Origin: Akkermansia muciniphila
Lineage (GTDB): Bacteria; Verrucomicrobiota; Verrucomicrobiia; Verrucomicrobiales; V1-33
Direction of reading: 5' to 3'
Length of the DNA: 40,969 nucleotides
Assembly (NCBI GenBank): GCA_943333275.1
Contig: CALQSQ010000050.1
Coordinates: forward strand, 1 to 40,969
Every line of letters starts with the position of its first letter. The first letter of the stretch is position 1. Positions 15,485-22,805 of the stretch are shown piece by piece. The position numbers were made by a program, and so were the translations under genes. The notes beneath the pieces were generated by a model. The model saw only the letters and a list, made by a program, of their open reading frames with translations, was not told the origin of the DNA and made no database searches.

Positions 15485-16459
15485 TCAGCGTGAGGCCGAC
15501 CAGCCCGGGGTGGTGACGGGAATGCTCCAGAGGTGATTGCCGGAGGTGATGAAAAGCGTTTTACCATCCGCGCCACCGAAGGCGCAGTTGCAGGCTTCGT
15601 CCGGCGCGGTGGGGATGAAGTCGAGGAGTTTGCCTGTCGGTGAAAGGATGTAGCACCCCGCCTTGAATTCGGTGGTTTCGTAATCGTTGGTTTTATTGAC
15701 TCCCGCCGCCACATAGAGGCGTCCGGCGGCATCCATTTTCATTCCGTCCGGCCCGCGTCCGCCTTTCCAATCAAAGATGACTTTGCCACTGGTGGGATCC
15801 GCGCTACCGTCGGGATTGAGGCGGAAACGGAACAGCTTTCGCGAGCCACCGTGGGTGTTATTGTTGTTGTCGGCGATGTAAAGGAATTCGTCTTTCGGAC
15901 TTACAAGGATGCCGTTGGGGCGTTCAATACCGGGCAGTTCCAGGCGGGTGATTTTTCCCGGCGCATCAATCCGAAAAACTCCCTCCAGGGTTTTTCCCGA
16001 GGCATCGAGAATTTCCATGCCCTCACGCGGACCATAGCGGGGATCGGTGAAATAAATGCGGCCCTTGGAATCCATCGCAAGATCATTGGGGGTATTGAAC
16101 CGCTTTCCCTGATATCGCTCCGCCAGCACCGTGATGGTGCCATTCCGTTCCGTGCGGGTGACGCGGCGGGCGCCCGATTCACACGCAATCAATCTTCCCT
16201 CGCGATCAAACATCAGCCCATTGGAGGAGCGCGCCAGTTGCGGCCCCCTGAAAACGCGCGTTTTGCCATCAGCATCCATCCGATTGATGTTCCGGCCATC
16301 CGTGAAATAGAGGCCCCCGTCCTTCCACGCCGGTCCCTCACCCGCGCCGATCAGACCATGATCCCTGGCTTTGGCACCGGGGGGAATGGGCGAATTCATG
16401 GAACTGCAGGAGGAAAGCACGGCAGCGCAGAGCAGGAGGACGGAGGAATTGGCGTTCAT
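15485..16459 (-). CDS. SMP-30/gluconolactonase-like lipoprotein
   Basis: 324 aa from the ATG at 16459. The frame is open to 16639, but the extra 60 residues have no signal-like or conserved features and would hide the lipobox. The N-terminus [20 protein letters not shown] is a lipoprotein signal (LSSC). The rest is a six-bladed beta-propeller of the SMP-30/gluconolactonase type: [14 protein letters not shown] (metal-ligand Glu), [20 protein letters not shown] with the metal-binding Asn, [19 protein letters not shown] with the second Asn, and [15 protein letters not shown] with the catalytic/metal Asp. It probably hydrolyses a sugar lactone in the periplasm. It begins the four-gene minus-strand operon. 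Confidence 0.88.
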   Translation of the reverse strand: MNANSSVLLLCAAVLSSCSSMNSPIPPGAKARDHGLIGAGEGPAWKDGGLYFTDGRNINRMDADGKTRVFRGPQLARSSNGLMFDREGRLIACESGARRVTRTERNGTITVLAERYQGKRFNTPNDLAMDSKGRIYFTDPRYGPREGMEILDASGKTLEGVFRIDAPGKITRLELPGIERPNGILVSPKDEFLYIADNNNNTHGGSRKLFRFRLNPDGSADPTSGKVIFDWKGGRGPDGMKMDAAGRLYVAAGVNKTNDYETTEFKAGCYILSPTGKLLDFIPTAPDEACNCAFGGADGKTLFITSGNHLWSIPVTTPGWSASR

Positions 16460-16783
16460 TGGCCTAGTGTGCGCGCAGCGGTGGAAACAAGGCAAGCTTT
16501 TTGTCGTTAAACGCTTCATGAGGTTATGATGGTTCCATTGCAGTACGGAGACCTGCAAATCCTCCCTTTTCCCAACAAAGGACCTTCCCATCATTTGCTC
16601 AGCCTTACTGGAGACCGAATCGAAAAGATACGTGGTCATGGACTAGGACTCAGGACCAAAGAATCCCACAGTGGGTAATTCCGATCTCGATTGGCTCCAG
16701 CATCGCCATGGTGCGTTTCCCGTCCTCCTTCACCGGCTCTTTCGGAATTTCTTGGAGCACAGGAGCGACGGCTGACTTGCGGT
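16460..16783. other. Intergenic region holding a tRNA fragment
   Basis: About 320 bp. It contains a degenerate copy of the tRNA-Lys 3' half (16626-16664) and a possible small open frame on the minus strand (16650-16787). Nothing else is recognisable. Confidence 0.5.
16626..16664 (-). repeat. Degenerate copy of the tRNA-Lys 3' half (possible att site)
   Basis: Compared with 18377-18415 (T-arm, acceptor 3' strand and 4 flanking bases of tRNA-Lys), 31 of 39 bases are identical without gaps and in the same orientation, exactly 1751 bp apart. The best-kept blocks are AGATACG and CAGGACCAA on the plus strand. The 5' half of the tRNA is absent here. This is what integration at a tRNA 3' end leaves behind, so it may be the distal attachment site of a decayed element. 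It could also be a decayed second tRNA. Confidence 0.5.
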
Positions 16784-16787
16784 TCAC
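16650..16787 (-). CDS. Possible small or truncated ORF ending in the tRNA-like repeat
   Basis: A GTG at 16787 overlaps the stop of the membrane-protein gene (GTGA) and opens a 45-codon frame with protein-like, charged composition: APVLQEIPKEPVKEDGKRTM then AMLEPIEIGIT. Its last codons and stop lie inside the degenerate tRNA-Lys repeat, so it could be a gene cut by recombination there. I do not recognise it. Confidence 0.25.
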   Translation of the reverse strand: MNRKSAVAPVLQEIPKEPVKEDGKRTMAMLEPIEIGITHCGILWS

Positions 16788-17269
16788 ACAGGGGTCAGGG
16801 CGATGAGGATAAACGAGACGCACAGGCAGAATGCATAGAAGACATGGAGCGCGCCATTATACCGCACGAAGCGCGCCCGCTCCGCCTCTGTCAATGCCTC
16901 GGGGGTGGTCATGGCCTTCGCCTCAAGTCGGCCGAATGTTGAGAGGTGGATTCCCACCCATAGCGGCCCACCGATCGCCGCCGCAGCGATCGCCAGCCAA
17001 GTTCCGTGTCCATCGCGTAATGCCACAATCGCGAAGCCGCTGATAGCAAGAAAATGAACGCCGAAAACCGCCCAATAAACCATGATTCGCGCCAAGTAGC
17101 GCTTCCTGTAGCCGTCAAGCAGGGTGTGGAGTTCCTGAGGGCGGCGCTCATTGAGGAGCCACGTCAGGATCGTTCCAAGTACGACCGTGTGCGCAGCCAT
17201 GGCCCCGGCAACGAGACCGGAGCCAACCAGAGCAAGGAGGCGAATCGTCGAATAAAGCGTCATGTCCAT
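16784..17269 (-). CDS. Small integral membrane protein, unknown function
   Basis: 161 aa with four hydrophobic helices: about residues 7-37 (LLALVGSGLVAGAMAAHTVV), 60-82 (VYWAVFGVHFLAISGFAIVA), 88-108 (WLAIAAAAIGGPLWVGIHLS) and 138-158 (VFYAFCLCVSFILIALTPV). Charged loops carry RRPQELHTLLDGYRKRYLAR and EALTEAERARFVRYNGALH. The helix arrangement resembles small uncharacterised membrane families (DUF1772-like), but no diagnostic motif is seen. It lies between the two copies of the tRNA-Lys 3' half, so it may be cargo of a decayed integrated element. A second in-frame ATG lies 6 nt after the chosen start. Confidence 0.65.
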   Translation of the reverse strand: MDMTLYSTIRLLALVGSGLVAGAMAAHTVVLGTILTWLLNERRPQELHTLLDGYRKRYLARIMVYWAVFGVHFLAISGFAIVALRDGHGTWLAIAAAAIGGPLWVGIHLSTFGRLEAKAMTTPEALTEAERARFVRYNGALHVFYAFCLCVSFILIALTPV

Positions 17270-17372
17270 AAATGCCAGGAATTTGCCATTCCGACGAAAG
17301 CTAGGGGAAGATCTGGCTCGCTGAAAGGAAATTGTTTTTCGCGGGTCGAGTCATGAGCCGGATGGGAACTGG

Positions 17373-17795
17373 GTGGTAAAAAATGCTCGCGGGATGAATA
17401 AGCGGGCAATGGGTTTCCGGATTGAGAGACTGGGGCGTTGGGTTTCGAGAGGAGGAGGGCCTGCCAAGATTGTGGACCTAAACCCAGACCCATCGCCCCG
17501 ATCATCCTCCCATAGGCAATCGGTCACAACGGATTTCACGCTCGGGACCGTGGAGATTCGCGCCACCGGGAAAGATCGGTATGGCCGGACGCTGGCGAGG
17601 GTATTTGTGGACGGTGCAGACGTGAACCTCGCCATGGTCAAGGCCGGCATGGCTTGGCGATTCGACAAGTATTCCAAGGACGGGGCATTCCAGACGGCAC
17701 AGGAGGGGGCACAGAGGGCACGCCGGGGACTATGGGCGGATCCGGCCCCGGTTGCGCCGTGGGAGTGGCGGAAGGGAGGGAAGGCTGGGAGGTAA
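17373..17795 (+). pseudogene. 5'-truncated thermonuclease (SNase-like) remnant
   Basis: From about 17519 the frame matches the C-terminal half of secreted staphylococcal-nuclease-like proteins: TLGTVEIRATGKDRYGRTLA with the catalytic Arg region, RVFVDGADVNLAMVKAGMAW, RFDKYSKD, and ARRGLWADPAPVAPWEWRKG. The N-terminal half that should carry RVxDGDT, RLxGIDAPE and the first catalytic Arg is missing; the upstream in-frame residues (RIERLGRWVSRGGGPAKIVD) are unrelated and there is no signal peptide. I found no matching piece in the other frames nearby. The gene therefore looks like a remnant that cannot form the active site. It lies inside the segment bounded by the tRNA-Lys repeats. Confidence 0.7.
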
Positions 17796-18379
17796 CGGGC
17801 CTGCACTCACCTATGCACTTAGGGAGTCTCCTTGACGCCTCAATGGCACGCGGGTCGGCGGACTCCGAGTATTTTTTAGCGAGCCCCCCGCAAAAGGTCG
17901 AAACTAGCAAATGTCCTCGGATCGTTCCTTTCGGGTGGGGTCATTAGAGGCCCACCCCTTTTAGGCTACCTCTATTTGGGGATCGATTCAGGGCACCGAG
18001 TTCCCCCTCCGCCCCCATTTGTTCCGCGAGAAAGCAAAAATCAAAATGACACTCAATCAGTGAGTAAGGCACACCGACCCACACCGACTAGGGGGGAGGG
18101 AGGTCGATAAAGTTTTTCCGAGTTTCACGCCACGCCGCCTCGTGAGCACAATTTTACACGCGGACGCTTTGAGATTTTGATTTCTTCCCCGACAGAGTGG
18201 AGAGAAACAGAATGGACCGGGAATCACGCGTCGGAACAAAGGCGAAATTGGCAGGTGCTTGTTTGATGCTTATTTTGGTTCATTTTAGCACCTTTTCGTG
18301 CATTTTGCTGCATCTTGGCTTGTCTCCCCTGAGCGCCTTTAAATCCTTCCTTTCATTGCTGGAGGCTGATTCTAGGAGA
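17796..18379. other. Non-coding stretch between the SNase remnant and tRNA-Lys
   Basis: About 580 bp with no supportable gene. Part of it (about 18230-18350) is rich in T and A compared with its GC-rich neighbours. Open frames here overlap the tRNA or lack any motif. This is consistent with decayed mobile-element DNA. Confidence 0.4.
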
Positions 18380-18452
18380 TACGCGGTCTGGGACTCGAAC
18401 CCAGGACCAACGGATTAAAAGTCCGCTGCTCTACCAACTGAGCTAACCGCGC
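18380..18452 (-). tRNA. tRNA-Lys (anticodon UUU)
   Basis: A 73-nt cloverleaf on the minus strand: acceptor GCGCGGT paired with ACCGCGT (one G-U), D-arm GCTC...GAGC with AGTTGGTA, anticodon stem GCGGA/TCCGT with loop CTTTTAA (UUU anticodon), T-arm CTGGG-TTCGAGT-CCCAG, and discriminator A. CCA is not encoded. The 3' half is duplicated in degenerate form at 16626-16664, the usual mark of tRNA-targeted integration. Confidence 0.95.
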
Positions 18453-18622
18453 CTGTGGGTTGGCGAAGGGTGAAATTCGCCGGAGGGGACGGCATTACTT
18501 GCATTCTCAGGGGGTGCAACCGAAAAATCGATTTGGGATATTTCCTGGTGTTGCAAGATGAGGCGGTGGTTGCGTAGGGTGGGGGGAGTTGACGGTGAGT
18601 GGGGGGAGGTGAAACTGAGTGC

Positions 18623-19672
18623 ATGGATTCTCCAATTTCACTCAAAACCGATTTAGAAAAATCAAATGCGCCCACCATCAACCGACTGAGTCGGAGGCAT
18701 TTTTTTTGGGCGGCGATGTCGGGCCTTGCGACGGTGGGGGAGCGTCTGGGGGCGGAGGTTCCGGCTGGAGCGCAGGTGCGGGCTGCTTTCCGTAATCCCT
18801 ATGTTTACAAGTTTAAGATTGGGGAGTTGGAGGCGTTTTCCATCAGTGATTGTCATCTGGCTTTTCGTGAGGGGCTGGGGCTGATGTGGCCGGAGGAGGA
18901 GCGGCCGGTGATGCTGGAGGAGTTGGTACGGCATGGGGAGGCGACGGATGCACTGCCGTTGTATGTGAATATTCTGGCGGTGCGGATCGGAAAGGAGGTG
19001 GCGCTTTTCGATGCGGGTTTTGGTCGCGGGAACAATCCGGAGATGGGCTGGCTGATGGATGGTCTGGCGGCGGCGGGAATTGCGCCAGAGGAAGTGACGG
19101 CGGGATTTCTCAGTCATTCGCATGCGGATCATTTGAATGGATTTGCGGCGGATGGGAAACCAGTCTTCCCCAATGCGAAAGTCTATCTGCTGGAGGCGGA
19201 ATTGAATTTCTGGCGCGGCGAGCATCCGGATTTTTCCAAATCAAAACGGGATAAAACTTCGCTGCCGCGAATGGTGCAGGAGGTGCGGGAAAAGTTCGAT
19301 GCCCTTGGGGTCAAACTGCACGTCGTGAAGGATGGGGCGGAGTTTTTCGATGGCAAAATCAGCGTGGAGGCCGCACCGGGGCATACGGATGGTCACGCGT
19401 GTTTCCGGATTCGGTCTGGGAAGGAGGAATTGCTGCACCTCACGGATCTGGCGCATCACTCGCTGCTGATGTTTGCGGATCCGGAATGGACGATTGCCTT
19501 CGATCATGATCCCGTGCAGTCGGTGGTGACGCGCAAGAAATATTGGAAACAAGCGGCTGAAAAGCACACCCGCTGCTACGGATTTCATCTTCCGTGGCCG
19601 GGGCTGGGAAGGATTGTTTCCACGGAAGGGAAGGCCTACCGCTGGTGGGCGGAGCCGTCGACATGGCTGTGA
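18623..19672 (+). CDS. Tat-exported metallo-beta-lactamase-fold hydrolase
   Basis: 349 aa from the ATG at 18623, preceded by GGAGGTGA about 12 nt upstream; an upstream GTG in frame is less likely. The N-terminus carries a twin-arginine signal (LSRRHFFWAAM), so the protein is exported folded with its metals. The MBL zinc ligands are all present: SHSHADHLNG (HxHxDH), AAPGHTDGHAC (His), HLTDLAHH (bridging Asp) and the C-terminal YGFHLPWPG (His). The type resembles quorum-quenching-like lactonases and other periplasmic MBL hydrolases; the substrate is unknown. Its stop lies 3 bp from that of the convergent oligopeptidase gene. Confidence 0.9.
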   Translation: MDSPISLKTDLEKSNAPTINRLSRRHFFWAAMSGLATVGERLGAEVPAGAQVRAAFRNPYVYKFKIGELEAFSISDCHLAFREGLGLMWPEEERPVMLEELVRHGEATDALPLYVNILAVRIGKEVALFDAGFGRGNNPEMGWLMDGLAAAGIAPEEVTAGFLSHSHADHLNGFAADGKPVFPNAKVYLLEAELNFWRGEHPDFSKSKRDKTSLPRMVQEVREKFDALGVKLHVVKDGAEFFDGKISVEAAPGHTDGHACFRIRSGKEELLHLTDLAHHSLLMFADPEWTIAFDHDPVQSVVTRKKYWKQAAEKHTRCYGFHLPWPGLGRIVSTEGKAYRWWAEPSTWL

Positions 19673-19675
19673 AAC

Positions 19676-21775
19676 CTAGACCAGCCCGCTGCGAACGAGC
19701 AGTGGGGTGAGGTCCGGTTCGCGGCCCATGAAGTCGCGGAAGAGTTTATCCGGAGGCTGCGAGTTGCCCTGGCTGAGAATCTTGGCGCGGAAGTCTTTGC
19801 CGACGGCGGGATTTAAGATGCCTTCGCGCTGGAAGCGGGTGAAGCAGTCGGCGTCGAGAACTTCGGCCCATTTGTAACTGTAATATCCAGCCGCGTAACC
19901 CACCGGGCTGCTGAAGAGGTGATTGAAACGCCGGACCATGCTGGGGGGCTTGGTTTGCAGGGGCATTTGATAGGACTTGATGAGTTCGTCGATGGTGGCA
20001 TCGAGGTCCTCCGGGGGGGCTTGGGCGAATTCGATATGGAGGGCGAGGTCCATTTTGGCCATGGCGAGCTGGCGCATGGTGGTGATGGCGGAATTGTAGT
20101 TGCGGGCTGCGAGCATCTTTTTGAAGAGCTTGGCGGGGATGGGTTCGCCGGTTTCGTAGTGGCGGGCGAAGAAGTCCAGGCTGTCGCGGTCCCAGCAGAA
20201 ATTTTCCATGATCTGGCTGGGGAGTTCGACAAAGTCCCAGGCGACGTTGACGCCGTTGAGGGATTTGATGGCGACGTTTCCCAGCAGGTGGTGGAGGAGA
20301 TGGCCGAACTCGTGGAAGACGGTTTCGACTTCCGCATGGGTGATGAGGGCGGGCTTGCCTTCGGTGGGGGGCGACATGTTGCCGCAGATGAGGCCGAGGT
20401 GGAGTGTGCGGTCGTGCTCGTCGCCGGGAGGGAGGCCGGTCTTGAGGTAGTTCATCCAGGCACCGCCGCGTTTGGCATCGCGAGGATGCCAGTCGGCGTA
20501 AAAGCTGCCGAGGGGGATGCCGTTCTCGTTGCAGAGTTCGTAGAATTTTACTTCAGGATGCCAGACTTCGGGAGCGGTGGCGTTTGAGACCGGCAGCGCG
20601 GGATCGACGAACTGCGCGGGGATTTCCTTGATCTTGAGGCCGAAGATTTTTTCCGTGAGGCGGAAGAGGCCGTTGAGCACGCCGTCGATGGGGAAGTAGG
20701 GGCGGAGTTCCTCCTCGTCGAAATCAAATAGCGCCTTGCGGCGTTTCTCGGCCCAGTAGGCGACCTCCCAGGGCTGCAATGGCGTGGCGGGAAGGCGCAG
20801 CATTTCGGCTTTAAATTCCTGCAGCTCGCGGCACTGGCGGCGGAATGCGGTGCCGATGCGCGAGTGGAGATCCTCGATAAATTTGCTGGCCGTGGCGCCG
20901 TCCTTGGCCATGCGGCGCTCGAGGACGAGATCGGCGAAATTGGCCTTGCCGAGCAGCGTGGCCTTTTCCTGGCGGAGGCGGAGGATGTCGCGGACGAGCT
21001 GGGTATTATCCCAGGGCTCCTGGAGACCGACCTGGGCGCTGGCTGCCCAGACTTGCTGGCGGATGGCATCGTCCTCCAGATGCTCCATGATGGGGAACAT
21101 GCTGGGGGCTTTGAGGGTGAAGCGCCAGCGTGGTGACTCAGGGGTGCCGAGGCCTTTGGCGCGGGCATCGGAGAGGGCGGCATCACGTGCGGTGGGGGGG
21201 AGGCCGGCGAGTTTGGTTTCGTCGTCGATGACCAGTTCCCAGGCGTTGGTGGCGTCGAGGACGTTTTCGGAATATTTCTGCGTGAGCTGGGCGAGCTGGG
21301 CTTCGACGGCTTCGAGGCGGGATTTTTTGTCAGGCGGGAGATCGGCACCACTGGCGCGAAAATCGGCGAGCGCTTCCTCCATGAATCGGCGTTGCACGCC
21401 GGTGAGGGCGGCGGCGGAGGGAGTCTGGGAATAGGTCTTGAAAAGGTCCCAGAGGGATTCGTTGAGGGGGATGCGGGCGAAGAATTCCGTGACTTCAGGG
21501 AGGATGGCGTTGTAGGCAGTGCGGAGTTCCGGGGAGTTGCAGACGGAATCGAGGTGGCTGACGAGGCCCCAGGCTTCATTGAGCGAGGCGGTGGCATTTT
21601 CAAAGGCTCCGAAGACGCTTTCGAAATTCATGCGCCCGCGATCCGTGACGCAGACGGCATCGAGCTTGGACTGGGCATCCTGCAGCGCGGCGCGGATGTC
21701 AGGGACGATGCTGTCGGGTTGGAGCTGGCTCCAACGGACGTGGAAGGAGGGATCGAGGAACGGTTGAGGGGTCAT
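19676..21775 (-). CDS. prlC: Oligopeptidase A (M3 family zinc metallopeptidase)
   Basis: 699 aa from the ATG at 21775, a typical length; the frame is open 420 nt upstream across murI, but that part is not family-like. M3 features: the N-terminal helical domain (DRGRMNFESVFGAFENATAS, SYSQ-like LTQKYSENVLDATNAW), the middle FDFDEEELRPYFPIDGVLNG and GSFYADWHPRDAKRGGAWMN, and the zinc site VETVFHEFGHLLHHLL (H488, E489, H492) with the distal Glu in ELPSQIMENFCWD. The C-terminal substrate-binding YAAGYYSYKWAEVLDADCF is also present. It is a cytoplasmic enzyme that degrades short peptides, including cleaved signal peptides. It is downstream of murI (68 bp gap). Confidence 0.93.
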   Translation of the reverse strand: MTPQPFLDPSFHVRWSQLQPDSIVPDIRAALQDAQSKLDAVCVTDRGRMNFESVFGAFENATASLNEAWGLVSHLDSVCNSPELRTAYNAILPEVTEFFARIPLNESLWDLFKTYSQTPSAAALTGVQRRFMEEALADFRASGADLPPDKKSRLEAVEAQLAQLTQKYSENVLDATNAWELVIDDETKLAGLPPTARDAALSDARAKGLGTPESPRWRFTLKAPSMFPIMEHLEDDAIRQQVWAASAQVGLQEPWDNTQLVRDILRLRQEKATLLGKANFADLVLERRMAKDGATASKFIEDLHSRIGTAFRRQCRELQEFKAEMLRLPATPLQPWEVAYWAEKRRKALFDFDEEELRPYFPIDGVLNGLFRLTEKIFGLKIKEIPAQFVDPALPVSNATAPEVWHPEVKFYELCNENGIPLGSFYADWHPRDAKRGGAWMNYLKTGLPPGDEHDRTLHLGLICGNMSPPTEGKPALITHAEVETVFHEFGHLLHHLLGNVAIKSLNGVNVAWDFVELPSQIMENFCWDRDSLDFFARHYETGEPIPAKLFKKMLAARNYNSAITTMRQLAMAKMDLALHIEFAQAPPEDLDATIDELIKSYQMPLQTKPPSMVRRFNHLFSSPVGYAAGYYSYKWAEVLDADCFTRFQREGILNPAVGKDFRAKILSQGNSQPPDKLFRDFMGREPDLTPLLVRSGLV

Positions 21776-21843
21776 GGGGAGGATTTCGTAAGCGGGGATG
21801 GGGGATTTGCAAGACCGGAGGGATGATGGGCGAAATCGCGGAA

Positions 21844-22653
21844 TCAAACACACGAAGCCGGGAGCACTTCCGCCGGGCCTGGCCAGAGGACGGCGAGCGC
21901 GGATCGCGTGGCGGCGAGGGGGCCGGTGGTGTGGAATTTTTCCCAACCGCGATGTGACGGTTCGTGGGGGAGGCTGGTTTCCTGCAGGCGATTTGCGAGT
22001 TGCCGGGCCACGGCGGCCCCGGTGTCGATCAGGGTGATTTCCGGCCCGGTGATTTCCTGAATCAGCGGTCGTAAAAAGGGATAATGCGTGCAGCCGAGCA
22101 CGATGACATCCACGCCTGCATCGATGAGAGGCTGCACGAATCGTTCCACCAATTGCCGTGTGGCTGGGGAGGTGAGTGCCCCCGCCTCCACGCATTCCAC
22201 GAGGCCTGGTGCGGGTTGGGTGACGACGCGGACGCTGGCGGCAAATTTATCCAGCAGCGCGGCAAACTGCGCGCTCTGCAGCGTGCCGACGGTGGCGAGG
22301 ACGCCGACGATGCCGCGTTTGCTGGCAGCCACCGCCGGTTTCACGGCGGGTTCCATACCGATGATGGGAAGACCCGGACATTCCGCCCGCAAGGTGGCGG
22401 CGGCGGCGACCGTGGCGGTATTGCAGGCGATGACGATGGCCTTGCAGCCCTTCTCGCGAAGAAATTCCGTCAATCTGCGGCTGCGGCCGAGGATGAATTC
22501 GGCCGATTTATTGCCATACGGAACGTGCTGGCTGTCCGCGACGTAGATCAAATCCTCCGCCGGCAGCAGCCTGCGCACCTCCCGCATTACGGAAAGTCCG
22601 CCCACTCCCGAATCAAATATGCCCACCGGGGCCGCCTGCTGGTCTGGACTCAT
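21844..22653 (-). CDS. murI: Glutamate racemase
   Basis: 269 aa from the ATG at 22653. It converts L-glutamate to D-glutamate for peptidoglycan. Signature blocks: VGIFDSGVGGLSVMREV (Asp14), YVADSQHVPYGNKS, CNTATVAAAATLR with catalytic Cys77, and VIVLGCTHYPFLRPLIQE with catalytic Cys188 followed by His. LIDTGAAVARQ closes the second domain. The presence of both cysteines, with the usual spacing, supports an active enzyme. Genes for D-glutamate supply, an L,D-transpeptidase and an undecaprenol kinase in the same window agree with a peptidoglycan-containing verrucomicrobium. Confidence 0.95.
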   Translation of the reverse strand: MSPDQQAAPVGIFDSGVGGLSVMREVRRLLPAEDLIYVADSQHVPYGNKSAEFILGRSRRLTEFLREKGCKAIVIACNTATVAAAATLRAECPGLPIIGMEPAVKPAVAASKRGIVGVLATVGTLQSAQFAALLDKFAASVRVVTQPAPGLVECVEAGALTSPATRQLVERFVQPLIDAGVDVIVLGCTHYPFLRPLIQEITGPEITLIDTGAAVARQLANRLQETSLPHEPSHRGWEKFHTTGPLAATRSALAVLWPGPAEVLPASCV

Positions 22654-22710
22654 GGGGGGCTGATACCACAAAATAAATGAAAAACAGGCAGATTTCCGTG
22701 ATTTCTAAGA

Positions 22711-22740
22711 TTGACATGCCATCCGGAAATCCCCTAGTCT
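22711..22740 (+). promoter_or_regulatory. Candidate sigma-70 promoter of the secreted-protein/pseudopilin set
   Basis: TTGACA (22711-22716) and TAGTCT (22735-22740) with an 18-bp spacer, 66 bp before the ATG at 22806. The -35 is perfect, the -10 weak. It lies between the divergent murI start and the secreted protein gene. Confidence 0.35.
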
Positions 22741-22805
22741 GCGGTATGTGCAATGTAAATTTGCCCATCCCTCCCTCCCACTCCACAAATCCCCCCCCTC
22801 GCGCC

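Noticed and set aside
17638..17910. Minus-strand 90-codon frame (FCGGLAKKYSESADPRAIEA)
   Set aside because: It overlaps the conserved SNase C-terminal half on the other strand and turns Pro-rich; likely a shadow frame.
18197..18418. 73-codon plus-strand frame with a hydrophobic centre
   Set aside because: It runs into the tRNA-Lys gene and lies in an AT-rich, decayed region; no family resemblance.
19676..22195. Extended start for the M3 peptidase
   Set aside because: The extra 140 residues overlap murI and are low-complexity Arg/Pro/His-rich; the ATG at 21775 gives the normal family length.
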